Source: Methylobacterium thuringiense (GTDB lineage Bacteria > Pseudomonadota > Alphaproteobacteria > Rhizobiales > Beijerinckiaceae). From it: 64,000 nt of DNA. The notes under the pieces are model-generated. The model was not told the DNA's origin and did no database searches. It worked only from the letters and a program-made list of their open reading frames with translations. Shown piece after piece: positions 1 through 11,502 of the stretch (positions are counted from its first letter, which is position 1; every line of letters begins with the position of its first letter). The DNA lies in contig NZ_BPRA01000014.1 of assembly GCF_022179645.1 (NCBI RefSeq), positions 62,001 through 126,000 of the forward strand, given 5' to 3'. The position numbers and the translations under genes were made by a program.

Positions 1-892
1 GGTGCATCAGCCCGTGCGGCTCCTCGAACACCGCGACGACGACGGCGTTCGCGTCGCCGGGATTCTGGACGGTGAGCCGCTCCAGGGTCTCGGCGTTCAG
101 GGCGAGCGCCCGCTCGACCATCGGCCCGAACGGCGCCAGGGGCGCCGGGCTCTTGGCCGGCGGGCGCGCGGCCGTGACCTGTCCAGACGCGGCGTAGAAC
201 TTCTGGGCGTCGCCGTCATAGGCGACCGTGACGCCCCAGGGCATGTACATCAGCGCCAGGGTGACGAGCCCGGTATAGGTGATCATCAGGTGGAACGGCA
301 GCGCCAGCACGCCGGTGACGTTGTGTGCGTCGAGCCAGCTGCGCTGCGCCGACTTCGCCCCCCGCCGGAAGGTGAAGAAGTCCGAAAAGATGCGGCGGTG
401 GGTGACGATGCCGCTGAGCAGCGCCACCAGCATCGCCATGGCGCAGATGCCGACGATCCAGCGGCCCCAGAGCGGCGGCATGCTGAGTTCGAAGTGGAAG
501 CGGTAGAAGAAGTCGCCGCCCTTGGTCTGGCGCACCGGCATCGGCGCGCCCGTCGCCGGGTCGAGCGTCGCCCATTCCGGCGGCATTCCCGGCTTCGTGC
601 GCCAGATCGCGTCGACCACCGGGTGAGCCGGCGTCGGCAGGGTGATGAACCAGGAGCGCGCGCCCTTGGCGGCGGTCTCGAGGTGCGTCCGGGCGAAATC
701 GGCGGCGCGGCCGAGGCCGGCGGCCTCGAGGGGCGCGGCCGCGGCGGTCAGTTCCGGCCGCATCCACTGCGAGATCTCGGGCCGGTAGTAGCTCGCGGTG
801 CCGGTGACGAAGACTGCGAACAGCACCCAGCCGACCACGAGGCCGGACCAGGCGTGCAGCCACGCCATCGATTGCCGCAAGCCGTTGCGCAT
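1..892 (-). CDS. PepSY-associated membrane protein, 3' end outside window
   Basis: About 297 residues are visible; the C-terminus lies beyond the left edge. The ATG at 892 gives an N-terminus (MRNGLRQSMAWLHAWSGL) typical of PepSY_TM proteins: a His-containing start to TM1, then a long periplasmic segment, then two further membrane segments (near residues 145-165 and 200-225). It begins 10 bp after the TonB-dependent receptor stop codon on the same strand, so the two are very likely one operon. In this family such proteins accompany siderophore receptors and are thought to help ferric-siderophore reduction or release at the inner membrane. That role is family inference; no catalytic residue proves it. 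Confidence 0.85.
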   Translation of the reverse strand, partial: MRNGLRQSMAWLHAWSGLVVGWVLFAVFVTGTASYYRPEISQWMRPELTAAAAPLEAAGLGRAADFARTHLETAAKGARSWFITLPTPAHPVVDAIWRTKPGMPPEWATLDPATGAPMPVRQTKGGDFFYRFHFELSMPPLWGRWIVGICAMAMLVALLSGIVTHRRIFSDFFTFRRGAKSAQRSWLDAHNVTGVLALPFHLMITYTGLVTLALMYMPWGVTVAYDGDAQKFYAASGQVTAARPPAKSPAPLAPFGPMVERALALNAETLERLTVQNPGDANAVVVAVFEEPHGLMH

Positions 893-902
893 CGTCGATC
901 CC

Positions 903-3257
903 TTACCAGCGGTAGCGGAGCGTCGCGTAGACCGTCCGCGGCAGCCCGTAATAGCAACTCGTGTAGCCGTTGCAGCCGCTGACATAGGTCTCGTTGAGCA
1001 GGTTGTTGGCGTTGATCTGCGTGGTGAAGCCCTGCAGCGTCGGGTCGAGGTGCTTCAGGTCGTAGGAGACGACCGCGTCGACCAGTACGCTCTCCGGCAC
1101 CTGGAAGGTGTTGGCCGCATCGCCCCAGGACGGCCCGAGATAACGCACGCCGCCGCCGAGCCCGAGGCCGAGCAGCGGACCCTCGGTGAAGCGGTAATCC
1201 ACGAACAGCGAGGCGGTCTTGTCCGGCACCAGCACCGGGCTGCGGCCCTGGAGGGGCACCATCTGCCCCGTCACGTCGTTCAGGATCCGGCCGTCGTCGC
1301 GGACGTTGCGGATGTCGAGAAGCGAGAAACCACCGATCAGGGTCAGGCTCTCGGTGATGTTGGCCCGCGCCTCGAACTCGACGCCCTGCACGCCGACCTC
1401 ACCGGTCTGCACGACGAAGCCCTGGCGCTGCGGGTCGGCGGTGGTGCGGTTCGACTGGCGGATGTCGAAGGCCGCCGCGGTCAGCAGGATGTCGGTGCCG
1501 GGAGGCTGGTACTTGATGCCGGCCTCGTACTGGTCGCTCAATTGCGGGTCCGGCACGCGCCCGACGGTGCCGAAGGCGGTGTCGAAGACCCGGCCGGCGA
1601 CGATCGGCTCGAAGGCCTGACCGTAGGACACGTACGGCGCCACGCCGGACTCGAACAGGTAGAGCAGGCTCGCCCGGTAGGTCATGGCGTCGGCCGGCGC
1701 GTCCTGGCGCGTCAGCGTGCTCGTGCCGGCGGCGAAGTTGAAGGCGCGCGTGGGCCCGGTCTGGCGGGCGACGTCGTAGCGCCCGCCGAGCGTCAGGACG
1801 AGCCGGTCGAACTTCGCCTGATCCTGGAAGTAGATCCCGGTCTGCTGCGCATCGACCCGCGAGGCCGTGTTGAAGGCTGGGACCGCGATGTTCATCGCGT
1901 AGTTCGGCGCCAGCACGTTGAGGTCGGGCGCGGCCGGGAAGGGCGAACTGAGCGTCCGGGTGCTGAAGGTACGGTGGTCCACGCCGACGAGTGCGGTGTG
2001 GGCGATGAAGCCGGTGTCGAAGTTCGCCACGACGTTCGAGTCCATCGTGTAGGCTTCGGCGTCAACATTGGTGGCGATGACTGCGCGCGGCAGCAGCGGG
2101 CCGGAGGCGGTGGGGCCGTTGTTGACGTTGAAGGCGCTGTAGACGCTGCGATAATCGCCCTCCGTGCGCAGGTAGCGCCCGGCCGAGTGGAAGCGGATGT
2201 TCTCGTTCACGCGATGGTCGAACAGGTACTCGATCGAGGCCTGGGTCCGGTCCGAGCGCTCGATGTTGCGGTCGCCGTCGTAGAAGTTCACCGGCAGGCG
2301 GCCGACGAAGCCGCTGCCGAAGTTGCGCGGAAACACCGTGCCCACCGCCGGAAAGCCGCCGTAGAAGCCCGAATACGGGTCGCGCTGGTAGTTGCCGATG
2401 ATCGTGAGCGAGGTGTCGGTGGAAGGCCGCCACGTTACGCTCGGGTTGATGAGCGCGCGCTCGACCTCCGTCGTCACCGCCGGGCCGTCGCCCTTCCAGC
2501 CGAAGCCGACGACGCGGTAGGCGAACTGGTCGGCGAGTCCCGGCACGTCCGACGCGATCGGGCCGCCGACGTCGAAGCCGCCGCGGACCTCGTTGAAGCC
2601 GCCGCCCTGCACGAAGACCTCGCCGTGCTGGACGAAGCGCGGCACCTTCGAGACGAGGTTGACGATGCCGCCCGGCCCCGACTGCCCGTAGAGCACGGAG
2701 GCCGGCCCCTTGATGACGTCGACGCGCTCGAGCCGGTAGGGGTCGATCGTGGCGTTGGCGTCGCGCCCGCCGACCAGCGCCATGCCGTCGAGGAAGACCG
2801 GGGCGTTGAAGCCGCGGATCAGGAACTGCTCCAGCCGGGTCGAGCCGGCGCCGCCGCGCTGCTCGGTGGTGACGCTCGGGGTGTAGCGCAGGGCCTGGTT
2901 GATCGAGAGCGCGTTCTGGTCCTCGATCTGCTTGCGGCCGATCACCGAGATCGACTGCGCTGTCTCCAAGATCGGCGTGTCCGTCTTGGTGGCGACGGTG
3001 CTGCGCGTGGCGACGTAGCCGGGCACGGGGCCGACCGCGCCGCCGCGCTCGTACAGGGCGCCGCCGAGGTTGCGCCCGCCGCCTTCGCCGGTGACGCTCA
3101 GTTCCTCGATCTCGATGTCGTTCCCCGGGCGGCCCTGGGCGAACGCCGCGCCGGGCCCGATCAGGGCGCAGGTCGTCGACAGCAATGCGATCCAGAGCGA
3201 ACGGCCCAGCGGCCGGGGGGCGATACCGGACACAGCATTCGGGTAGTACCGGTTCAT
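903..3257 (-). CDS. TonB-dependent siderophore receptor
   Basis: A 784-residue outer-membrane receptor of the FhuA/FoxA type. The ATG at 3257 follows a GAGG ribosome site at good spacing; an upstream in-frame TTG at 3272 is less likely. A signal peptide ends near AAFAQG. A TonB-box-like stretch (IEELSVTG) precedes a plug domain (TPILETAQSISVIGRKQI, then the LIRGF strand), and a 22-strand-type barrel ends in an aromatic residue (ATLRYRW), as expected for BAM-dependent insertion. It takes up a ferric siderophore using TonB energy; the ligand cannot be told from sequence. The PepSY protein follows by 10 bp. I could not find a convincing Fur, RirA or Irr box upstream. Confidence 0.92.
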   Translation of the reverse strand: MNRYYPNAVSGIAPRPLGRSLWIALLSTTCALIGPGAAFAQGRPGNDIEIEELSVTGEGGGRNLGGALYERGGAVGPVPGYVATRSTVATKTDTPILETAQSISVIGRKQIEDQNALSINQALRYTPSVTTEQRGGAGSTRLEQFLIRGFNAPVFLDGMALVGGRDANATIDPYRLERVDVIKGPASVLYGQSGPGGIVNLVSKVPRFVQHGEVFVQGGGFNEVRGGFDVGGPIASDVPGLADQFAYRVVGFGWKGDGPAVTTEVERALINPSVTWRPSTDTSLTIIGNYQRDPYSGFYGGFPAVGTVFPRNFGSGFVGRLPVNFYDGDRNIERSDRTQASIEYLFDHRVNENIRFHSAGRYLRTEGDYRSVYSAFNVNNGPTASGPLLPRAVIATNVDAEAYTMDSNVVANFDTGFIAHTALVGVDHRTFSTRTLSSPFPAAPDLNVLAPNYAMNIAVPAFNTASRVDAQQTGIYFQDQAKFDRLVLTLGGRYDVARQTGPTRAFNFAAGTSTLTRQDAPADAMTYRASLLYLFESGVAPYVSYGQAFEPIVAGRVFDTAFGTVGRVPDPQLSDQYEAGIKYQPPGTDILLTAAAFDIRQSNRTTADPQRQGFVVQTGEVGVQGVEFEARANITESLTLIGGFSLLDIRNVRDDGRILNDVTGQMVPLQGRSPVLVPDKTASLFVDYRFTEGPLLGLGLGGGVRYLGPSWGDAANTFQVPESVLVDAVVSYDLKHLDPTLQGFTTQINANNLLNETYVSGCNGYTSCYYGLPRTVYATLRYRW

Positions 3258-3625
3258 GGTGTCGATCCTCAACGCAGCACAGAACGGCAGGATAGTGCCG
3301 GACTCGTCATGGCTTCACGGCGGTGTGATCGACCTATTGGATACTCTATCCAGAACGACAATTTCTATGTTGTGGAACGGTTATAAACTCGGGTGCGGCA
3401 ATGCGGGATTGGATGATACCGGCTCGCCGCCCGTGCGCCTCCGTCGAAGGGGCGGCGGGGTCTGCGACCGCTTCCATCGTCCGATCGCCGACGCATGCGC
3501 GGGCTCATGCGGCCTGTGCGATGTGATGAAATGGTGACACTTTCGGTAGCACCTCGACGCCAGCGGTTGCAGGCTTCGGGTCCCGGCCTGCACGCGATGG
3601 CCCCGGATGCCGGCGAGGCCGCCGG
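3258..3625. other. Intergenic region upstream of the siderophore receptor
   Basis: About 370 bp without a supported gene. The part at 3330-3410 is clearly more AT-rich than its surroundings and should hold the receptor promoter. The open frames crossing it have no recognisable product and are antisense or out-of-frame shadows. Confidence 0.5.
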
Positions 3626-4300
3626 TCAGATCACGCCGGCCAGCGCATCCGGGAACGCCCCGCCCCGGTGCAGCACCGCGACCGGCGCCGTGACGCGCCG
3701 CGCGATCGCCTCGGCCACCACCTCCGGCGGGGTCGGCGCTCCGTCGCTTTCGCTCACCGCCACACCGGCGAGCAGGACGCCGTGGGCGCGCAGGGTCTCG
3801 ATGGCGGTCAGCGCGTGGCTGATCGCGCCGAGATAGCTGCCGGAGACGAGGAGAGCCGGCAAACCAAGTCGTTTCAGCCAGTCGAGGCCGGTGGCGTCGG
3901 CGGTGACCGGGCTCATCAGGCCGCCGACGCCTTCGATGAGAAGCGTCGGTTCCGGGTGGGCGGCGCGTTGCGCCTCGCACCACGCCACGAGGTCGTCGAG
4001 GCCCAACGTGCGTCCTTCGCAGGCGGCCGCCTGATCGGGCGCGAGGGGCGCGGCAAACCGCCAGGGCGAGCAGGCCTCCACCGTCGCGGGCGTGACGGGC
4101 AATCCCTGCGCGGCGAGGAGCAGCGCGGTGTCGGTCTCGGCGAAGGCGGGATCGTCGAGGGGCGGGACGCCGCTCGCCAGCGGCTTGAGCGCCAGGACGG
4201 CGCGGCCCTGCCCGCGCAGGCGGCGGGCCAGCGCGGCGGTGACGTAGGTCTTGCCGATCTCGGTGCCGGAGCCGGCGATGAAGAGCGCGCGCGGCGGCAA
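3626..4300 (-). CDS. bioD: Dethiobiotin synthetase BioD
   Basis: A 224-residue ATP-dependent carboxylase that closes the ureido ring of 7,8-diaminononanoate to give dethiobiotin. The P-loop GTEIGKT (residues 12-18), the substrate lysine in LKPLASG and the EGVGG loop are all present, and the length is normal. The start is a TTG with a strong GGGAGGG ribosome site about 8 nt upstream; no ATG fits. It lies 43 bp downstream of fpr on the same strand, so they may be cotranscribed. bioA is 33 kb away and no bioB or bioF is in the window, so the pathway is dispersed. Confidence 0.95.
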   Translation of the reverse strand: MPPRALFIAGSGTEIGKTYVTAALARRLRGQGRAVLALKPLASGVPPLDDPAFAETDTALLLAAQGLPVTPATVEACSPWRFAAPLAPDQAAACEGRTLGLDDLVAWCEAQRAAHPEPTLLIEGVGGLMSPVTADATGLDWLKRLGLPALLVSGSYLGAISHALTAIETLRAHGVLLAGVAVSESDGAPTPPEVVAEAIARRVTAPVAVLHRGGAFPDALAGVI

Positions 4301-4343
4301 CGTCAGACCCTCCCGGGCGCCGGGAAGGCCGATCGTTGGAGAC

Positions 4344-5117
4344 TCACTTCTCGACGAAGGCTTTCTCGATGACGTAATGCGCCGCCTCGCCGTGGTTGCC
4401 CTCCTCGTAGCCGAGGCTGGTGAGCAATTCGCGGGTGTCCTTGATCATCTCCGGCGAGCCGCAGAGCATGAAGCGGTCGTTCTCGATCGCCATGTTCGGC
4501 AGGCCGATGTCTTCGAACAGCTTGCCGGAGACCATCAGGTCGGTGATGCGGCCGCGGTTGCGGAAGGGCTCGCGGGTCACGGTCGGGTAGTAGATCAGGC
4601 CGGCAGAGATGACCTCGCCCAGGAATTCGTGGTTCGGCAGCGCCTCGGTGATGGTCTCGCCATAGGCGAGCTCCTGCACCTGCCGGCAGCCATGGACCAG
4701 CACGACCTTCTCGAAGCGCTCGTAGGTCTCCGGGTCCTTGATGATCGACATGAAGGGCGCGAGCCCGGTGCCGGTGCCGAGGAGATAGAGGTTCCGGCCG
4801 GGCAGCAGGTTGTCGAGCACCAGCGTGCCGGTCGGCTTCTTGCCGACCATGATCGGGTCGCCGACCTTGAGGTGCTGCAGCTTCGAGGTGAGCGGGCCGT
4901 TCGCGACCTTGATCGAGAAGAACTCGAGTTCCTCCTCGTAATTGGCCGAGACGACGGAATAGGCGCGCAGCAGCGGCCGGCCCTCGATCTCGATGCCGAT
5001 CATCGTGAATTCGCCGTTGCGGAAACGGAACGCGGGATCACGGGTCGTGCGGAAGGAAAACAGCGTGTCGGTCCAGTGATGGACGCTGAGAACCCGCTCC
5101 TCGTAGTACTTGCTCAT
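4344..5117 (-). CDS. fpr: Ferredoxin/flavodoxin-NADP+ reductase
   Basis: A 257-residue plant-type FNR-fold flavoenzyme. The FAD motif RAYSVVS is near residue 53, the NADP-binding loop GTGTGLAPF near 113, and LCGSPEM near 223. The C-terminus AFVEK is typical of bacterial subclass I Fpr enzymes. It moves electrons between NADPH and ferredoxin or flavodoxin in the cytoplasm. Biotin synthase needs such electrons, so its position 43 bp before bioD may be meaningful, although Fpr also serves oxidative-stress and iron metabolism. Confidence 0.93.
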   Translation of the reverse strand: MSKYYEERVLSVHHWTDTLFSFRTTRDPAFRFRNGEFTMIGIEIEGRPLLRAYSVVSANYEEELEFFSIKVANGPLTSKLQHLKVGDPIMVGKKPTGTLVLDNLLPGRNLYLLGTGTGLAPFMSIIKDPETYERFEKVVLVHGCRQVQELAYGETITEALPNHEFLGEVISAGLIYYPTVTREPFRNRGRITDLMVSGKLFEDIGLPNMAIENDRFMLCGSPEMIKDTRELLTSLGYEEGNHGEAAHYVIEKAFVEK

Positions 5118-5301
5118 AATTCTAAGCTGTCCCGGGTCCGATTCATTTTGGCGGCTCTTCTCGCAGGTGCGGCCGGCGCGTCAAGCCAGGGGGCTTGCCG
5201 AGAGCCTGCGAAGACAGATGAGACGCAGCTTGCCGAAAGCGCCGCATGCCTGTGGTTCATGACTGAATCGCGGCATGGGCAGGTGGCGTGAGGACGCCGG
5301 T

Positions 5302-6228
5302 TCAGAGCGGCTTCAGCCCCGCCTCGATCTCGGCCCGGCGCGATTCCAGGAACGGCGGCAGGGCGAGGCCCTGGCCGAGGGTCTCCAGCGGCTCGTCGGC
5401 GGTGAAGCCGGGGCCGTCGGTGGCGATCTCGAACAGGATGCCGTTGGGCTCGCGGAAGTACAGGCTGCGGAAGTAGTAGCGGTCGACCGGCCCGCTCGTC
5501 GGCATGCGGCGGGACTTCAGCCGGTCGGCCCAGGCGCTGTAGTCGACGTCGGGAATGCGGAAGGCGACGTGGTGGACGCCGCCGGCACCCTGGCCGGCCG
5601 GGGTGCTCGCGTCCTTCAGGACCTGCACCTCCGCCGCCGGGCCGCCTTCTCCCATGGCGAAGACGCGGACTTCGCCCTCGGGCGTGTCGAAGCCGCGTTC
5701 GAAGCGCATGCCGAGGACGTCCGTGAGCACCGCCTCGGTGCGCTCGGGCGCGGCGACGCTGAGCCGCACCGGGCCGAGCCCACGGATCTGGCGCTCCGCC
5801 GGAACAGAGCTTTTCGCCCAGGGATGCGCCTCGCCCTCGCCGCCGTCGTCGACGAGGCTCAGGCGCTGGCCCTCCGGGTCCTCGAAATCCAGCGTGAGGC
5901 GTCCGTCGCGCATTGCCGGCTCGGCCACCCGCACGCCCTCCCGCGCGAGATGGTCGCGCCACCAGTCGAGGCCGCCCGCGACCCGCAGGCCCGTCCGGCT
6001 GATGCTGTTGGCGCCGCGCCGCTCGGGGGGTGCCGGCCAGTCGAAGAAGGTGATGTCGGAGCCCGGCGAGGCCAGCCCGTCGGCGTAGAACAGGTGATAG
6101 GCCGAGACGTCGTCCTGGTTCACGGTCTTCTTGACGAGGCGCAGGCCGAGCGCGCGGGTGTAGAACGCGGCGTTGTCGGCGGCCCGCGCCGTCACGGCGG
6201 TGAGGTGGTGGAGTCCGGTGAGCTGCAT
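5302..6228 (-). CDS. Ring-cleaving dioxygenase, VOC superfamily (MhqO-like)
   Basis: A 308-residue protein with two tandem vicinal-oxygen-chelate domains. Likely metal ligands are a His in the N-terminal LHHLTAV strand, a His in GVHHVAFRI (near residue 200) and a Glu in [10 protein letters not shown] (near residue 267). This is the layout of extradiol-type and MhqO/MhqE proteins, which act on hydroquinones or glyoxal-like adducts. The substrate is unknown. It is a stand-alone gene; 146 bp separate it from the hybrid kinase upstream. Confidence 0.85.
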   Translation of the reverse strand: MQLTGLHHLTAVTARAADNAAFYTRALGLRLVKKTVNQDDVSAYHLFYADGLASPGSDITFFDWPAPPERRGANSISRTGLRVAGGLDWWRDHLAREGVRVAEPAMRDGRLTLDFEDPEGQRLSLVDDGGEGEAHPWAKSSVPAERQIRGLGPVRLSVAAPERTEAVLTDVLGMRFERGFDTPEGEVRVFAMGEGGPAAEVQVLKDASTPAGQGAGGVHHVAFRIPDVDYSAWADRLKSRRMPTSGPVDRYYFRSLYFREPNGILFEIATDGPGFTADEPLETLGQGLALPPFLESRRAEIEAGLKPL

Positions 6229-6374
6229 CCGCGCCTGGTCCCGTCGTGAGCGTGAGGCTCAGATGGGATGACGGATCGGAATTGCCAAAGCCGGGAGCCG
6301 AAGCTGCGGGGACTTCGACGGGAGAGCCGCCTCCGAGGTCGCACCCTCACCGCCGCCCCGGCTTCGTTTCCGCG

Positions 6375-9239
<2,865 letters not shown>

Positions 9240-9351
9240 CGTGAGATCTTCGCCGTGGCAACGGGGCTGGCGAGACTGGCGCCGCGCCCGGCCAGGTTAA
9301 CGCGCAAGGCATTAACCCCTTACGAAGCCACCTATCGGGCCGGGCGCGCGA

Positions 9352-10695
9352 TCACGCGGCTGGGAGCCGCAGCACCACGCGCAGGCCGCCGAGATCGGAG
9401 CGGCCGAGATCGAGGCCGCCGCCATAGAGCCCGGCCAGTTCCAGGGTGATCGGCAGGCCGAAGCCGTCGCCGGGCACGCTCTCGTCGAGGCGGCGGCCGC
9501 GCTGCAGGACGTGGGCGATCGCCTCCGGTTCGAGGCCGGGGCCGTCATCCTCGATGCCGACGCTCACGTCCGGGGCTTCGCGCGTAGCAGTGATGCGCAC
9601 GCGGCCCTTCGCCCAGCGGCAGGCATTGTCGACGAGGTTGCCGAGCATCTCGTCGAGATCCTCCGCATCGCAGGAGACGAACGTGCCGGCCGCGACGGCC
9701 CTGTCGATCCGCAGCACCTTGCCGGAATGCAGCCGCGCCAAGGTATCGGCGAGATCGGCCACGTGCGCGGCGAGGTCGGTGCGGGCGCGAGTCGGACTGC
9801 CGAGCGCGGCCGCGCGTGCCCGGCGCAGGTGGTGGCGCACGCGCCGGTCCATGCCGGTGACAAGATGCGAAAGCCGCCCGTCCGGATCGCGCGTCCGATC
9901 GAGCGCCATGGTGAGGGTGGCGAGCGGCGTCTTGAGGCCGTGGGCGAGGTTGGCGACCTGTGCACGCGCCCGCTCCAAGCCGGCCTCGTTGCGGTCGAGC
10001 AGCAGGTTGACCTCGTCCACCAGCGGCCGGACCTCGCTCGGCTGATCGACCGGCACCCGCGCGCGGCTGCCGGCACGCACCTCCGCGAGATTGCTTCGGA
10101 GGCGGTCGAGGGGCCTGAGCCCGAGCCGCACCTGGGCGGTGACGGCAGCGAGAAGGCCAAGGCCGAGCAGGCCGAGCGTCAGTACCAGCGTCCGCGCCGC
10201 CTCCCGCAGCGGCCCGTGCAGGGCCGCTGCGGGAGCGGAGGCGGCGATCGTCACCGGGGGCGCACCGTTCGCGGACGGCAGGGTCAGAATGCGCAGGATC
10301 AGCGCCTCGCCCGCGGGGCCATTGCCGTCGGCCGGCCGCGGGCCGTCCTCGTCCGATGGAGCTGGCTGGGCGGGCAGACTGAGCGTCGCGCCCTTCAGCG
10401 AGGCGGAGCGCAGCACCGTGTCGCCGGAACGGACCTGCCAGTACCAGCCGGCCGGCCCGCGCTCGGAACCCGCCGCGCCTGGTTCGCGGGCGCGATGGAG
10501 GCCCTCCGGCCCACGCCTCAGGTCGGCGACGAGGGCGGCGATCTCGGCATCGAGCCGGCCGTCGATCTGGGCGCGGGCGAAACGGTAGAGCACGAGGCCG
10601 ATGGCGAGCCCAGCGACGACGAGCGCCGCCAGGATGAAGAGGGCCGCCCCGAAGAACAGACGCCGCTGCAGCGAGCCGAGCCGGAAGAGACGCAT
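9352..10695 (-). CDS. PhoQ-like sensor histidine kinase
   Basis: A 447-residue inner-membrane kinase. TM1 is at about 13-36 and TM2 at about 170-195, with a periplasmic sensor of roughly 135 residues between them. A HAMP-like linker, the H-box NLAHGLKTPLATL (near 255), the N-box LVDNACRWA and glycine-rich EDDGPGLEP and GDGFGLPI follow. The AHGLKTPL style is that of the PhoQ branch. The start at 10695 overlaps the regulator stop by one base (TGATG), so the two are translationally coupled. A longer open frame upstream belongs to the regulator region and is not coding. Confidence 0.93.
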   Translation of the reverse strand: MRLFRLGSLQRRLFFGAALFILAALVVAGLAIGLVLYRFARAQIDGRLDAEIAALVADLRRGPEGLHRAREPGAAGSERGPAGWYWQVRSGDTVLRSASLKGATLSLPAQPAPSDEDGPRPADGNGPAGEALILRILTLPSANGAPPVTIAASAPAAALHGPLREAARTLVLTLGLLGLGLLAAVTAQVRLGLRPLDRLRSNLAEVRAGSRARVPVDQPSEVRPLVDEVNLLLDRNEAGLERARAQVANLAHGLKTPLATLTMALDRTRDPDGRLSHLVTGMDRRVRHHLRRARAAALGSPTRARTDLAAHVADLADTLARLHSGKVLRIDRAVAAGTFVSCDAEDLDEMLGNLVDNACRWAKGRVRITATREAPDVSVGIEDDGPGLEPEAIAHVLQRGRRLDESVPGDGFGLPITLELAGLYGGGLDLGRSDLGGLRVVLRLPAA

Positions 10696-11363
10696 CACGC
10701 TGCCGGGTCCGCATGCAGCCGCCAGCCCAGGCCGCGTACGGATTCGATCCGGGCCGGTGCGATCTTTCTGCGCAGGCGCGTGATGATGACCTCGACGGAG
10801 TTCGAATCGACCTCGGCGTCGCCCTCGTAGACCCGCTCGATCAGCTGGGTGCGCGGCACCACGCTCTCCTTGCGCAGGATCAGCGCGGTGAGCACCCGCC
10901 ATTCGAGCCCGGTGAGCTTGAGGGGCAGCCCATCGCGCTCAAAGCTGCCGAGCCCGGAATCGTAACTCAACGGCCCGCAAGCAATCCGGCTGGCACCGCC
11001 GACCTGCGCCCGGCGCACCAGCGCGCGCAGGCGGATCACCAGTTCCTCGACCCGGAACGGCTTGACGAGGTAGTCGTCGGCACCGGCCTTGAAGCCGGCG
11101 ACCTTGTCGCTCCAGCCGTCGCGGGCGGTGAGGATCAACACCGGCAGGGTGCGCCCGGCCGCGCGCCAGTCGCGCAGCACGCTGATACCGTCGCGCTTCG
11201 GAAGCCCGAGATCGAGCACCACGGCGTCGTAGCGTTCGGTCTCGCCGAGATGCCAGGCGTCCTCGCCGTTCACCGCATGATCGACGGCAAAGTGCTCGGC
11301 GCGAAGGGCCTTGAGGAGCTCGGCAGCCAGCGGTCCGTCATCCTCGGCGAGGAGCAGTTTCAT
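10695..11363 (-). CDS. PhoP-like OmpR-family response regulator
   Basis: A 222-residue regulator. The receiver has an acidic pocket (LLLAEDDG), a phosphoacceptor Asp in VVLDLGLPKRDG and Lys in LVKPFR; the winged helix runs from about residue 130 (LTGLEWRVL to IESVRGLGWRL). It is the first gene of the pair with the PhoQ-like kinase. Its upstream region contains a PhoP-type direct repeat oriented towards it and another towards the divergent gene at 11503, so autoregulation and control of that gene are likely. The start is the ATG at 11363; the much longer open frame beyond it is spurious. Confidence 0.94.
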   Translation of the reverse strand: MKLLLAEDDGPLAAELLKALRAEHFAVDHAVNGEDAWHLGETERYDAVVLDLGLPKRDGISVLRDWRAAGRTLPVLILTARDGWSDKVAGFKAGADDYLVKPFRVEELVIRLRALVRRAQVGGASRIACGPLSYDSGLGSFERDGLPLKLTGLEWRVLTALILRKESVVPRTQLIERVYEGDAEVDSNSVEVIITRLRRKIAPARIESVRGLGWRLHADPAA

Positions 11364-11407
11364 GGTTTCCCGGGTTCCGTGCGGCGCCGGTGGGTAGGCC
11401 TGGGGCT

Positions 11408-11424
11408 TTAACCGGGGCTGAACC
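11408..11424 (-). promoter_or_regulatory. PhoP-type box facing the response regulator gene
   Basis: Read on the minus strand this is GGTTCA-GCCCC-GGTTAA, two hexamers 11 bp apart. That is the spacing of the enterobacterial PhoP box, (T/G)GTTTA-N5-(T/G)GTTTA. It lies 45 bp before the regulator start. Binding by this regulator is inferred. Confidence 0.55.
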
Positions 11425-11428
11425 GCCG

Positions 11429-11445
11429 GGTTCAGTCCGGGTTTC
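11429..11445 (+). promoter_or_regulatory. PhoP-type box facing the OB/PepSY-like gene
   Basis: On the plus strand it reads GGTTCA-GTCCG-GGTTTC, again hexamers 11 bp apart, ending 57 bp before the ATG at 11503. Together with the opposite box it forms an inverted pair whose inner halves make a 7-bp palindrome (CTGAACC, 4-nt spacer, GGTTCAG). Confidence 0.55.
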
Positions 11446-11502
11446 GGGGCGTGTCCTAGAACGCCGTCATCCCGAAAGGGTCCACGGACAAGGACACGCA
11501 TC

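Noticed and set aside
798-3386. Long plus-strand open frame (862 aa) opposite the siderophore receptor
   Set aside because: High GC removes stop codons from the antisense frame; the product is His/Arg/Val-rich with no domain, while the minus strand encodes a clear receptor.
3258-3410. Possible iron box before the first TonB receptor
   Set aside because: Only partial TTC/GAA symmetry; not distinguishable from chance.
9297-9315. TTAA...TTAA pair as a CtrA site
   Set aside because: The spacing is 11, not the required 7.
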